Source: Nocardia colli (GTDB taxonomy: Bacteria; Actinomycetota; Actinomycetes; Mycobacteriales; Mycobacteriaceae). Taken from it: a stretch of DNA of 64,000 nucleotides. Under the pieces are notes generated by a model, which was not told the DNA's origin, searched no databases, and saw nothing but the letters and a program-made list of their open reading frames with translations. Of the stretch, positions 34,439 through 43,052 are shown piece after piece. The stretch is from contig NZ_VXLC01000003.1 in assembly GCF_008704205.1 (NCBI RefSeq), positions 744,001 to 808,000 of the forward strand. The letters run 5' to 3'. The position numbers and the translations under genes were made by a program. Position 1 is the first letter of the stretch. Every line of letters begins with the position of its first letter.

Positions 34439-35910
34439 CGGCTCCGACACCGGCGCTGCCCGCGAAGATCGATCCGCTGGTGCGCGCCTTCCTCGATACC
34501 CCGGGCGCCGTGGCGGCGGCGCTGCATCGGTTCGGATCGCCGGTGCACCTGGTGTTTCCGCAGGTGTACGCGGAGAACCTCGCGCAATTCCGTTCGGTGC
34601 TCGATCGGCTGCTGACCCGGTATCGAATCTGCTACGCGCACAAGGCGAATCAGTCTCGGGCGTTCGTGCGGACGGCGGCGCGGGCCGGGATCGCGATCGA
34701 TGCCGCGTCACCGCAGGAGGTGGCCAGCGCGGTCGCCGCCGGGTTCGGCACCGAGCGGATCGAGGTGACCGGGCCGAAAGGTGAGGTGTTCCTGCGGGAT
34801 CTGATCGAGCGCGGCATCACGATCAACGTGGACAACCTGTGGGAGTTGGCACGGATCCCCGAGTTGGCCGGTAATCGCGCCGAAGTGCCGGTGCTGCTGC
34901 GTGTTTCGGGCTTCGATGACGCGCAGGTGAGCCGGTTCGGGGTGCCGCTCGGTCACGTCGAGCGGGCGTTGGAGTTGCTGGCGGCGCATCGGGACCGAAT
35001 CACGTTCCTCGGGTTCGCGTTTCACCTCGACTCGGGCGACACGGGTGAACGGATTCGCGCCATCGATGCGTGTCTGGCATTGGTCGAGCGGGCGTACGGC
35101 CACGGGCTGACGCCGTCGGTGCTCGACATCGGCGGCGGGTACCGGCAGGTGTTCACCGCCGACGCCGATCGGTTCGACGACTATGTGCACGCGCTGCGCG
35201 AATCGCTGCTCGGCCGCGGCGAGCCGATGAGCTGGGGCAGCAACACCTTCGGCTATCACGTCGGCGGTGGCGCGGTGCACGGGATTCCGGTATTCCACAA
35301 GTACGCCAACACGATTCCGCCGACCACGATGCTCGAGGACCTGTTCACCGCGCCGCTGGAACGGCACGGCGGACGCACGATCGCCGAGGTGATCTCGGAC
35401 AATCTGCTCGATCTGTGGCTGGAACCGGGCAAAGCGCTGGTCGATCACGCGGGGGTGACGGTGGCCACGGTCGAATTCGTCAAGGAGATCGCCGACGGCA
35501 CCGTGCTGGTCAATCTCGATCTGAGCCGCGACTCGGTGACGCCGGCCGATCAGGAGGTGATGGTCGACCCGATCATCCTGCCGCGGCAGTATCCGACCGA
35601 AACAACTCCTGTCGGTGTGTATTTCGCCGGACGGCTCTGCCTGGAGCGTGATCTGATCACCAATCACAAGGTGTGGCTGCCGAATCGACCGAGCCCCGGC
35701 GATCTGGTGGTGTTCCCGAATACCGGCGCCTACCACATGGATCTGTCCGCGGCGACGGCGTCCATGCGGCCGCCGCCGATCAAACTGGCGGTCACGCACC
35801 GCGGCAATGACTTCCAGGTGTGCCCGGACGCCGAGTACGCACCGGACCCGCCGATCGAGCACCACACCGCACCGCGACGTTCGCCGCGCATACCCACCGA
35901 GGCGTCCTGA
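34435..35910 (+). CDS. Y4yA-like PLP-dependent decarboxylase (DAP/ornithine decarboxylase fold)
   Basis: The 491-aa product has a fold-type III alanine-racemase-like barrel with PLP lysine in CYAHKANQSRAF, GIAIDAASPQEVASA, FHLDSGDTG, the phosphate-binding LDIGGGYRQ, and a C-terminal beta domain ending with GDLVVFPNTGAYHMDL. This matches group IV decarboxylases and most closely the Y4yA-type enzymes of rhizobia and actinobacteria. It may decarboxylate a diamino acid or an amino-acid adduct made by the adjacent cysteine-synthase-like enzyme. Its start overlaps the previous stop, and its stop overlaps the next start (TGATG). Confidence 0.88.
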   Translation: MTAPTPALPAKIDPLVRAFLDTPGAVAAALHRFGSPVHLVFPQVYAENLAQFRSVLDRLLTRYRICYAHKANQSRAFVRTAARAGIAIDAASPQEVASAVAAGFGTERIEVTGPKGEVFLRDLIERGITINVDNLWELARIPELAGNRAEVPVLLRVSGFDDAQVSRFGVPLGHVERALELLAAHRDRITFLGFAFHLDSGDTGERIRAIDACLALVERAYGHGLTPSVLDIGGGYRQVFTADADRFDDYVHALRESLLGRGEPMSWGSNTFGYHVGGGAVHGIPVFHKYANTIPPTTMLEDLFTAPLERHGGRTIAEVISDNLLDLWLEPGKALVDHAGVTVATVEFVKEIADGTVLVNLDLSRDSVTPADQEVMVDPIILPRQYPTETTPVGVYFAGRLCLERDLITNHKVWLPNRPSPGDLVVFPNTGAYHMDLSAATASMRPPPIKLAVTHRGNDFQVCPDAEYAPDPPIEHHTAPRRSPRIPTEAS

Positions 35911-37235
35911 TGCGCTACGACCACATCACCGAACTCATCGGCAACACTCCCCTGCTGCGGCTCGACCCCGCGGTGCACGGTCTGCCCGACGTCGAGTTGT
36001 ACGCGAAGCTGGAGTCCTACAACCCCTTCGGCTCGGTCAAGGACCGGGTGGCGTGGGGCATGATCCGCGACGAGTTCGACGCGATCGTGGCCGGTGGGCA
36101 GACGTTCATCGAGGCGTCGAGCGGCAATACCGCGAAGGCGCTGCGGATTCTCGGCGCGATGCACGGCGTCGGATTGCGGGCGGTGACCAACCGGATCAAG
36201 GTCGCCGAGGTGCGAGATCTGTTGCAGCTGCTGGGCACCGAGATCGTCGAGCTGCCCGGGCTGTCCGAGTGTCCCGATCCGACCACGCCGAACGACGTGT
36301 ATTCGGTGATCGAGGCGACCATGGCGCAGCAGCCGGACGCCTACTATCACCCCTCGCAGTACACCAACGAGAAGAACATCGAGGCGCACCATCACGGCAC
36401 CGGCCGGGAGATCCACGAGGACCTGGCCGCCGACGGCATCAACCGGGTCGACTACCTGATCGGCGGGCTCGGCACCACGGGTTCGACCCGGGGAACGGCC
36501 ACCTATCTGCGCAAGCACAATCCCGAATTACGCACCGTCGCCGTCGTTTCCGACCGCACCGACTTCATTCCCGGGATCCGCTCGGAGAGCGAGATGTGGG
36601 ATGTCGGCCTGTTCCAAGCCGACTTCTACGACGACATCGTGACCGTCGAGGCCGGGACCGCGGTGGACGCGACACTGCGCCTCGCGACCGGTTACGGCAT
36701 CCTCGCCGGGCCGACCAGCGGGGCCAGCTACGCGGCGGCGTTGGAAACCCTTGCCGCAGCGAATATTTCGGAGCGCGCGGACGGGCCGATCGTCGCCGTC
36801 TTCATCGTCTGCGACCGGCTGGAACCGTACCTGTCCTACATCAAGAAGCGCAGGCCGGAGCTCTTCGACCGCGCGGCCCACCGGCCGTCCCCGACCGCCA
36901 CGGAACAGGCTGCGACGCCGGCCCTTTCGCCCGCAGAACTGGCCGAGCTGGACCGCACCGGCAAGCCGACCATCGTGGACACCCGCGGCTCGATGGCCTA
37001 CCGGATCGGGCACGTGCCCGGCGCGCTGAACATCCGCGACGACCAGCTCGACGACATGTTCGCGCACGGCGTCCCGTTCTCCCGGTCGCGACCGCTGGTG
37101 TTCGTCTGCCCGGTGGGCGAGCTGTCGCTGCGCTTCGCCACCCGGGCCAAGCAGGCCGGTTACGACGCGAGCAGCCTGGCCGGCGGCATCGTTGCCTGGC
37201 GGGATGCCGGGCTGCCGCTGGAAAGTGGCGGGTGA
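35910..37235 (+). CDS. Cysteine synthase-like PLP enzyme fused to a rhodanese domain
   Basis: The 441-aa product joins a fold-type II beta-replacement enzyme (residues 1-320) to a rhodanese domain (about 345-441). The first part has GNTPLLRL, PLP lysine K44 in GSVKDR, SSGNTAKAL, and the phosphate loop GGLGTTGSTRG. The rhodanese keeps its loop cysteine in VFVCPVGELS. A substrate cysteine or another beta-substituted amino acid could be made from O-acetyl- or O-phosphoserine, with sulfur relayed through the rhodanese persulfide. Enzymes of this kind (for example SbnA) also start siderophore and diaminopropionate pathways. It is the last gene of the overlapping operon. Confidence 0.88.
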   Translation: MRYDHITELIGNTPLLRLDPAVHGLPDVELYAKLESYNPFGSVKDRVAWGMIRDEFDAIVAGGQTFIEASSGNTAKALRILGAMHGVGLRAVTNRIKVAEVRDLLQLLGTEIVELPGLSECPDPTTPNDVYSVIEATMAQQPDAYYHPSQYTNEKNIEAHHHGTGREIHEDLAADGINRVDYLIGGLGTTGSTRGTATYLRKHNPELRTVAVVSDRTDFIPGIRSESEMWDVGLFQADFYDDIVTVEAGTAVDATLRLATGYGILAGPTSGASYAAALETLAAANISERADGPIVAVFIVCDRLEPYLSYIKKRRPELFDRAAHRPSPTATEQAATPALSPAELAELDRTGKPTIVDTRGSMAYRIGHVPGALNIRDDQLDDMFAHGVPFSRSRPLVFVCPVGELSLRFATRAKQAGYDASSLAGGIVAWRDAGLPLESGG

Positions 37236-37344
37236 CGCGCGCGGGCCATCCGCCAATTCCGCGCGTGTCACTTTCGCGTCGCGCGGAGACTACTCAGCAC
37301 GCGCGCAACCCAGCGCTATCCACGTCCGAGAGAGATGATTCATC

Positions 37345-37752
37345 ATGTACCGGTCGAAGAAAACCGTCGCCGCCGCACTGACCTCGTTCGGCGCCATCAC
37401 CGGGGCGCTGGTGCTCACCGCACCCGCCGCGCCGGCCGCGGTCACCGCGGTCGGAGTGGCGCCAGGCCTCAGCTTCGGCAGCTCCACCGCGTTCGGCACC
37501 ACCTGCTCCTACATCGCGACGGCCACCGCGGCGCCCGGCGACGTCGTCGGCTTCTTCGACGCCACCGGCGTCTTCGATCCCGGCGGCTGGATCACCGTCC
37601 CGTCCTCCGGCACGGTCACCGCGAAGTGGACGCCGCTGGTCCCCGGCAATCACAGCGTGTTCGCGGTGCACAATTCGGGCGCGTTCGTCTCGACCACAGC
37701 GACCGTCGGCAACGGGGTCAACGTCGGGCCGGTCTGCCTGGTCCTGCCCTGA
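37345..37752 (+). CDS. Small secreted Ig-like protein
   Basis: The 135-aa product has a signal peptide (MYRSKKTVAAALTSFGAITGALVLTAPAAPAA). The mature domain of about 100 residues is rich in Thr, Val, Gly and Ala, with two cysteines (TTCSYI and VGPVCLV) and an Ig-like beta-sandwich feel (GDVVGFFDATGVFDPGGWITVPSSGTVTAKWTPLVPGNHSVFAV). Function is unknown. It follows the PLP/sulfur operon by 109 bp in the same direction and overlaps the 3' end of the convergent condensation gene by 35 bp. Confidence 0.75.
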   Translation: MYRSKKTVAAALTSFGAITGALVLTAPAAPAAVTAVGVAPGLSFGSSTAFGTTCSYIATATAAPGDVVGFFDATGVFDPGGWITVPSSGTVTAKWTPLVPGNHSVFAVHNSGAFVSTTATVGNGVNVGPVCLVLP

Positions 37753-39211
37753 GCGAGCCCGCGGTCAGCAGCGGATCGACCGGGCCGCGATAGCCGTCGG
37801 CCACGGTGGCGACCGTCGCGGTGAACAGTGCCACGATCTCCACCGCGGTCGCGTGGTCGAACAGCGCGGTGGGATAGGTGAATACCCCGTCCACCCCGGC
37901 GGGCGCGCCGACCCGGTCGTACCGCTCGACCAGGCCGAATTCGAGGTCGTGCTTCGCCCGGGTCACGCCGGTGGGAACCTCGGTGACGGCCTGTCCATCC
38001 GGGCAGGCCGGAGCGGCGCCGCGTTGCAGGATCAGCGTGGCCTGGAACAGCGGGCAGCTGGCGTCCTGCAGCAGGCATCGCCGCAGGCGCGGGTTCGGCG
38101 TGTCCGGGTGGGCGAACGCGGCCAGGGTGACCCGGCGGACCTGTTCGAGCAGTTCGTCCAGGTCGGCGGCGCGGTCAAGGCGGATGCGCAGCAGGACGTC
38201 GTCGGCGAAGTTGCCGACCAGGTCGTCGAGCAGGCGGTGGTCGCGACCGGCCACCGCCGTCGCGAGGGTGACATCCGTGCTGCCCGCCAGCGCGCCGACG
38301 ACGATCGCGAACGCCGCCTGCAACACCATCAGCAGGCTCGCGCGCGCCTGCTGTGCGCGCAGGAGCAGCGCTCGATGCACCGTCGCGTCGAATTCGACCG
38401 GCACGGTGGCTCCGGAACTGTCCCGGACCCTGTCCTTCGGATGTTCTCGTGCGCAAGCGAATTCGAGCACGGACGGACGACCGGCCAGCGTATTGGCCCA
38501 GTAGCGCAATTGCTGTGTCGCCCGGCTCCACTCGTCGCCGTAGTCGCCGAGCTGGGCGTGCTTCCACAAGGTGTAGTCGGCGTAGGCGACCGGCAACGGC
38601 GGCCACCCCGGCGCTCGGCCCGCGCGCCGCGCGAGATAGGCGGTGGCCAGGTCGCGCATGAGCGGCGCGACGGATCGGCCGTCGATCGAGATGTGGTGCG
38701 CGACGAAGATCAGCACCAGGTCGTGCGGGCCCAGCACGCACACCCGGGCACGGAAGGGCAGCTCGGTGCCCAGATCGAACGGAACCGCCGCGAATTCCTC
38801 TATACGGCAGGGCAATTCGGCCTCGGTCGACACGACGACCTCCAGCACGATCACCGCGTCGGCCGAAGGAACGACCACCTGGATCGGCCCCGAGGCGGTC
38901 GCCGGATAGCACGTGCGCAGCGGTTCGTGCCGGTCGACGACATCACCCAGGGCGACGGTCAGCGCGGACAGATCCACCGGCTGACCCGAAATGCGCACGG
39001 CGCGTGCCACATTCCAGTCGCTCGACGCGCCGTCCGGCGAATGCCACATCCGCTCCTGCGCCGGGGCGAGCGGTATCTGCGCCGGACGCGGTCCACGGGC
39101 GAGCACCGCCCGCCGCCTGGCCGGCCACCGAACGGCTTGGCGCAGCGCATGATTCGGCGGCACACCGTCGATGTACTCCCCCGGTCTGACCCCCGCCGCG
39201 GAGCCGTCCAC
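37718..39211 (-). CDS. Stand-alone NRPS-type condensation-domain protein
   Basis: The 497-aa product is a chloramphenicol-acetyltransferase-like condensation protein with the active-site HHxxxDG as VAHHISIDGRS, a C1-like APAQERMW near residue 50, and a latch-like NFADDVLLRIRLD. No adenylation or carrier domain is attached. Such free-standing C proteins form amide or ester bonds onto carrier-bound intermediates or, like mycobacterial PapA enzymes, transfer acyl groups to lipids. The GTG at 39211 follows GGAGGG by nine bases. It opposes the PLP/sulfur operon and may complete that pathway. Confidence 0.85.
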   Translation of the reverse strand: MDGSAAGVRPGEYIDGVPPNHALRQAVRWPARRRAVLARGPRPAQIPLAPAQERMWHSPDGASSDWNVARAVRISGQPVDLSALTVALGDVVDRHEPLRTCYPATASGPIQVVVPSADAVIVLEVVVSTEAELPCRIEEFAAVPFDLGTELPFRARVCVLGPHDLVLIFVAHHISIDGRSVAPLMRDLATAYLARRAGRAPGWPPLPVAYADYTLWKHAQLGDYGDEWSRATQQLRYWANTLAGRPSVLEFACAREHPKDRVRDSSGATVPVEFDATVHRALLLRAQQARASLLMVLQAAFAIVVGALAGSTDVTLATAVAGRDHRLLDDLVGNFADDVLLRIRLDRAADLDELLEQVRRVTLAAFAHPDTPNPRLRRCLLQDASCPLFQATLILQRGAAPACPDGQAVTEVPTGVTRAKHDLEFGLVERYDRVGAPAGVDGVFTYPTALFDHATAVEIVALFTATVATVADGYRGPVDPLLTAGSLRAGPGRPARR

Positions 39212-39402
39212 TCGCCATTACCCTCCGCTGCCCGGCCTGACTGATCGGCGCACGCTATCGAGCCCGGGTGAACCGATCGTGGCCGCGGGATGGACGTCCC
39301 GAATCCGAAACGGCAAGACCCCGATATCCGGGGCGCGCCGCCTTTCCGCCGATCGCACCGGCCATCCGCTGCGGGTCGGGCCGGTCGCCGCCGACCAGGC
39401 AC

Positions 39403-39408
39403 TAGTCT
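39403..39408 (+). promoter_or_regulatory. Putative -10 element of a leaderless TetR gene
   Basis: TAGTCT lies exactly six bases upstream of the GTG start at 39415 and no Shine-Dalgarno sequence precedes that codon. This spacing places transcription start at or next to the start codon. Confidence 0.45.
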
Positions 39409-39414
39409 GGTGCG

Positions 39415-40044
39415 GTGCAATCAGGCCAGGAAGCAGACGACGACGCGGGCCCACGGATCTGGGGCGGCACGACCCTCACCGAACGCCGGGAGGCCCGCCG
39501 CACCGCGCTACTCGAGGCCGCGCTGGATCTGATCGGCGAGGCGGGTGCCAGCGGGGTGACCATGCGCGCGGTCTGTCGCCGGGCCAACCTCACCGACCGG
39601 TACTTCTACGAGAGCTTCACCAGCCGCGACGAACTGCTGGACGTGCTCTACCGGCAGGTGGCCGAGGAATTCCTGCAACCGATGACCGCGTTCGCCGCGA
39701 CCGACGAGCCGACCCGCGACCGCGAACTGGCCCGGATCCTGGTCGACAAGGTGCTCGACGACCCGCGCAAATCCCGGCTGTTCCTGGTCGAGCCGTACTC
39801 CAGCACCGGCCTCGGCCAGACCACCATCTCGGTGATGCCGGTGTTCACCCGGCTCATGCAAGATCACCTGTTCTCCCACATCGACGATCCGGTCAAGCGC
39901 AGGCTGGCCGCAGTCACCATGGCCAGCGGCAACGCGGGCATGTTCTCCGCCTGGCTCAACGGCTCGCTGCGCGCCACCCGCGACGAGATCACCGACCACT
40001 GCGTCGCGGTGATCACCGCGTACCGCTCGCTGTACAAATCCTGA
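39415..40044 (+). CDS. TetR-family regulator
   Basis: The 209-aa product begins at GTG and carries a TetR HTH: RREARRTALLEAALDLIGEAGASGVTMRAVCRRANLTDRYFYESFTSRDELL. The C-terminal domain resembles TetR_C members with a buried ligand pocket (FTRLMQDHLFSH, MASGNAGMFSAWLNGSL). It is divergent from the condensation-domain gene with a 203-bp gap, so it may control that gene and perhaps the PLP cluster. The ligand is unknown. Confidence 0.88.
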   Translation: MQSGQEADDDAGPRIWGGTTLTERREARRTALLEAALDLIGEAGASGVTMRAVCRRANLTDRYFYESFTSRDELLDVLYRQVAEEFLQPMTAFAATDEPTRDRELARILVDKVLDDPRKSRLFLVEPYSSTGLGQTTISVMPVFTRLMQDHLFSHIDDPVKRRLAAVTMASGNAGMFSAWLNGSLRATRDEITDHCVAVITAYRSLYKS

Positions 40045-40139
40045 TCCGCCGCGAGCCGGGCTCGCGCACAACGTAATTCGGCATGCCGATGCGACCGCGA
40101 TCACATCCGGGTTGCCAATGCTTCCGTTCGGGTGTTTAC
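40045..40139. other. Promoter region of the M-box transcript
   Basis: This short gap between the TetR stop and the M-box aptamer should contain the promoter of the Mg2+-controlled operon. I could not place -35 and -10 boxes with confidence. Confidence 0.4.
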
Positions 40140-40320
40140 TGGCCAGCGCAAGGTGCCGATCGTTCGCTGAGGCTCCTTCACGGAAACAGGCCAGCGACCC
40201 CGAACGTCGAGAGACGCCCCGGGTCAGGACAGATCTCCCCGGATTAAGGGGTGATCCCGATTGGCTCCCGGTCCCCGGGTTTACGCCGTGAAGTGCCAAA
40301 GGTCTTACGAGGAGACGTGC
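40140..40320 (+). ncRNA. M-box (ykoK/mgtE-type) Mg2+ riboswitch
   Basis: Three conserved M-box segments appear in order: CGCTGAGGCTCCTTCACGG (40165-40183), AACGTCGAGAGACGCC (40203-40218), and the 3' strand GTGCCAAAGGTCTTACGA (40293-40310), which can pair back to the 5' TCGT of the P1 stem. The operon downstream begins with mgtC, a classical M-box target. When Mg2+ is high, the aptamer is expected to fold and stop transcription. A T5 run (40331-40335) right after CGGCG (40326-40330) can pair with CGCCG at 40274-40278, giving a plausible terminator that shares sequence with the aptamer's 3' side. Confidence 0.85.
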
Positions 40321-40422
40321 TTTACCGGCGTTTTTGTCGGATTTCACTGCTGCGCTCTGCAACGATCACGTACGTACCGTGCGGTATTTGCCGTGCGCAG
40401 ATGGACGAAGGAGGTGAGCCGG

Positions 40423-40515
40423 ATGCCCGGCGGTAATTATCCGTATCCCCAGTTTGCCAAGTATTCACCCGGTGACACCTCAACAGCCGATTTCATTTCG
40501 GGATCTACCCCGTAA
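40423..40515 (+). CDS. Leader peptide between M-box and mgtC
   Basis: The 30-codon frame has an exceptionally good Shine-Dalgarno sequence (AAGGAGGTG, seven bases before the ATG), stronger than that of mgtC. The peptide contains five prolines, including a YPYP pair near the start, plus acidic residues toward the end. It lies between the riboswitch and mgtC, the position of MgtL/MgtP leader peptides in enterobacteria, whose proline codons couple ribosome stalling to Mg2+ and proline-tRNA supply. That parallel is inference. It ends 47 bp before the mgtC ATG. Confidence 0.6.
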   Translation: MPGGNYPYPQFAKYSPGDTSTADFISGSTP

Positions 40516-40562
40516 CCTGCTGTTTTCGACGGTGCGCTGACGATTGTTCAGGGAGTGCGGTC

Positions 40563-41279
40563 ATGACGACAGTGGAAATGATCCTGCGGCTGCTCGCCGG
40601 GGTCGGCCTCGGCGCGGCCATCGGCTTCGAGCGGCAATACCGGGCCCGGATGGCGGGCCTGCGCACCAATGCGCTGGTCGCGGCGGGCGCCACGCTGTTC
40701 GTGCTGCTGTCGGCGCACGGCTTCTCCGGCGGCGACGCCGACCCGACCCGGGTGGCCGCGCAGATCGTCTCCGGCATCGGCTTCCTCGGTGCGGGCGTGA
40801 TCATCCGCGACGGACTCAACGTGCGCGGCCTCAACACCGCGGCCACCCTGTGGTGCGCGGCGGCGGTCGGTGCGCTGGCCGGCGCCGGGATGTTCAGCAC
40901 CGCGGCGGCGGGCACGGTCGCGGTGGTGGGCGTCAACGTCGCGCTGCGCGCCGCCGGGCGGGCCGTGGACAAGCAGCCCGAAGCCGGGCACGAGCAGCCC
41001 ACGTCCTACGCGTTCGCCGCCGTGACCAACGACGACAACGAGGCGCACGTGCGCGCCCTGCTCGTACAAGCGTTGACCCGCACGGACTTTCAGCTGATCT
41101 CGATCTCCAGCGCGAACACCGGCACGCCGGGCCGGGTCGAGGTGCGCGCCGAACTGTTCGGCGACCAGCGCGACGATCGCCAGATGGAATCGGCGGTGAG
41201 CCGGCTCAGCCTCGAACCGTCGGTGACCAGCGTCGGTTGGCACATCGCCACCACGGATGTGAAGGGCCCGCAGGCATGA
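40563..41279 (+). CDS. mgtC: MgtC/SapB-family protein
   Basis: The 238-aa product has the MgtC signature: LLAGVGLGAAIGFERQYRARMAGLRTNALVAAGATLFVLLS, then IVSGIGFLGAGVIIRDGLNVRGLNTAATLWCAAAVG. It has about four membrane segments (residues 1-130) and a soluble ACT-like C-terminal domain (about 145-235). MgtC proteins support growth in low Mg2+ and inside macrophages and can inhibit the F-ATPase. GGGAG lies seven bases before the ATG. It is regulated by the M-box and leader ORF upstream and overlaps the permease gene by ATGA (41276-41279). Confidence 0.92.
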   Translation: MTTVEMILRLLAGVGLGAAIGFERQYRARMAGLRTNALVAAGATLFVLLSAHGFSGGDADPTRVAAQIVSGIGFLGAGVIIRDGLNVRGLNTAATLWCAAAVGALAGAGMFSTAAAGTVAVVGVNVALRAAGRAVDKQPEAGHEQPTSYAFAAVTNDDNEAHVRALLVQALTRTDFQLISISSANTGTPGRVEVRAELFGDQRDDRQMESAVSRLSLEPSVTSVGWHIATTDVKGPQA

Positions 41280-43012
41280 CTCTGCTTCGTTCCTACCCTG
41301 TCGGCAGCGCCATCGATCGGCCGCGCAATCGGTTCGCCGATGTGGTGGTGTTCGTCGGTGCGGCGGTGCTGATCTGGTTGGTCGTCCGCGTCTCGGCGAG
41401 CGCGAACGTGCCGTTCGACCAGGCCAGCGCGCCGGCCACGGTGTCAACCGATCCTGGGCAGCTGCCCTATTACGCGGCCCGCTCGCTGCTGCGGATGTTC
41501 GCGGCGCTCGGGTTGTCGATCCTGTTCACCTTCGTCTACGCGACGGCGGCGGCGCGGCTGCGGCGGGCCCGGACCGTGTTGCTGCCGCTGCTCGATATCT
41601 TGCAGTCGGTGCCGATCCTCGGGTTCCTGTCGATCACTGTCGCCGGGTTCATCGCGCTGTTCCCGGGTTCGCAGCTGGGGCTCGAAAGCGCTTCCATCTT
41701 CGCGATTTTCACCTCGCAGGCGTGGAACATGGCGTTCGCCTTCTACCACAGCCTGGCCGCGCAGCCGCGCGAGCTGGACGAGGCGGCACGCAACCTGAGA
41801 CTGTCACGCTGGCAGCGATTTTGGCGCGTCGATGCGCCGAGCGGCATGATCCCGCTGGTCTGGAACGGGATGATGAGCTTCGGCGGCGGGTGGTTCTTCC
41901 TGGTCGCGTCCGAGGCGATCAGCGTGAACAATCACGAATACGCGTTGCCGGGCATCGGATCCTATGTCGCGACGGCCACCGGGGACGGCGACCTCGGCAA
42001 GGTGTTCATCGCGATCGGCGTGATGGTCGTCATGGTCGTCGGGGTGAACTTCCTGTTCTGGCGGCCGCTCACCGCGTGGGCGGAGCGGTTCCGGGTGGAG
42101 GACACCGGGGCGGCCGACGCGCCGCGCAGCGTGATGCTGAATCTGTTGCGGCGCTCGCACATTCCGCTGCTGCTGGGCAAGGTGTTCGGTCCGCTGGTGT
42201 CGCCGCTGGACCGGGTGATGAGCGTGTTCGGGCTCGCCGAGTACCCGCTGCATGCCTCGCCGGTCCGGCGTCGCGCGGGTGATCTGGTGTTCGCCGCGGC
42301 GGTCGCGGCGGCGGTCGCCTACGGTGGGTATCGGGTGGTCGACTACATCGAATCCACCGCGGGCTTCGGCGAAGTCGGGCACGCGTTCGGGCTGGGTTTC
42401 CTGACCCTGCTGCGCGTCGTGGTGCTGCTGGTGTTCGCGACCATCGTGTGGGTGCCCATCGGCGTGTGGATCGGGTTGAACCCCAAGGTGTCCCGGCTCG
42501 CGCAGCCGGTGGTGCAGGTGCTGGCCAGCTTCCCGGCGAACTTCCTGTTCCCGTTCATCACCGCCGTATTGGTGTGGAGCGGAGCCAGTTTGAACTGGGC
42601 GGGCACCATTCTGATGGCGCTCGGCGCGCAGTGGTACATCCTGTTCAACGTCATCGCCGGCGCGAGCGCGGTGCCGACCGATCTGCGCGAGGCCGCCGCC
42701 AACCTGCAACTGCCGCGAAAACTGTGGTGGCGCAGGCTGATCCTGCCCGCGATCTTCCCCAGCTATGTGACCGGCGGGATCACCGCGGCCGGTGGCGCGT
42801 GGAACGCGTCCATCGTCTCCGAGGTCGTCGACTACGGGTCGACCACGCTGGTGGCGGCGGGGCTCGGCTCCTACATCCACGAGGCGACCAAAGTCGGTGA
42901 CTCGCCACGGATCCTGATCGGCGTGCTGGTCATGAGCATCTATGTGGTCGGCATCAACCGGCTGTTCTGGCGGCGGCTCTACGCACTGGCCGAACGGCGG
43001 TACTCGCTGTGA
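41276..43012 (+). CDS. Fused two-domain ABC transporter permease (nitrate/sulfonate/bicarbonate type)
   Basis: The 578-aa product contains two permease halves of the NitT/TauT type. Each has an EAA-type loop: [28 protein letters not shown] and [28 protein letters not shown]. About a dozen membrane segments are predicted. The substrate of this fused class is not known to me. Its gene overlaps mgtC by four bases under an Mg2+ riboswitch, which suggests a role in divalent-cation or low-Mg2+ physiology rather than nitrate or sulfonate uptake. No periplasmic binding protein is encoded nearby. Confidence 0.88.
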   Translation: MTLLRSYPVGSAIDRPRNRFADVVVFVGAAVLIWLVVRVSASANVPFDQASAPATVSTDPGQLPYYAARSLLRMFAALGLSILFTFVYATAAARLRRARTVLLPLLDILQSVPILGFLSITVAGFIALFPGSQLGLESASIFAIFTSQAWNMAFAFYHSLAAQPRELDEAARNLRLSRWQRFWRVDAPSGMIPLVWNGMMSFGGGWFFLVASEAISVNNHEYALPGIGSYVATATGDGDLGKVFIAIGVMVVMVVGVNFLFWRPLTAWAERFRVEDTGAADAPRSVMLNLLRRSHIPLLLGKVFGPLVSPLDRVMSVFGLAEYPLHASPVRRRAGDLVFAAAVAAAVAYGGYRVVDYIESTAGFGEVGHAFGLGFLTLLRVVVLLVFATIVWVPIGVWIGLNPKVSRLAQPVVQVLASFPANFLFPFITAVLVWSGASLNWAGTILMALGAQWYILFNVIAGASAVPTDLREAAANLQLPRKLWWRRLILPAIFPSYVTGGITAAGGAWNASIVSEVVDYGSTTLVAAGLGSYIHEATKVGDSPRILIGVLVMSIYVVGINRLFWRRLYALAERRYSL

Positions 43013-43052
43013 ACGCCCGCTCCTTCTGTACTCGTTCGACGGGAGACCGATC

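Noticed and set aside
33133..35910. A very long plus-strand open frame (925 codons) covering the HMA protein gene and running into the decarboxylase
   Set aside because: Its first 430 codons are an Arg/Pro-rich shadow of the HMA-protein gene in another frame. Only the part from 34435 on is the real decarboxylase.
40401..40436. An 11-codon frame just before the leader peptide
   Set aside because: It has no ribosome binding site of its own and overlaps the strong site of the 40423 ORF.
40544..41275. Upstream extension of the permease gene through mgtC
   Set aside because: The extension overlaps mgtC in another frame and has no membrane segments. The ATG at 41276 in the ATGA overlap is the natural start.
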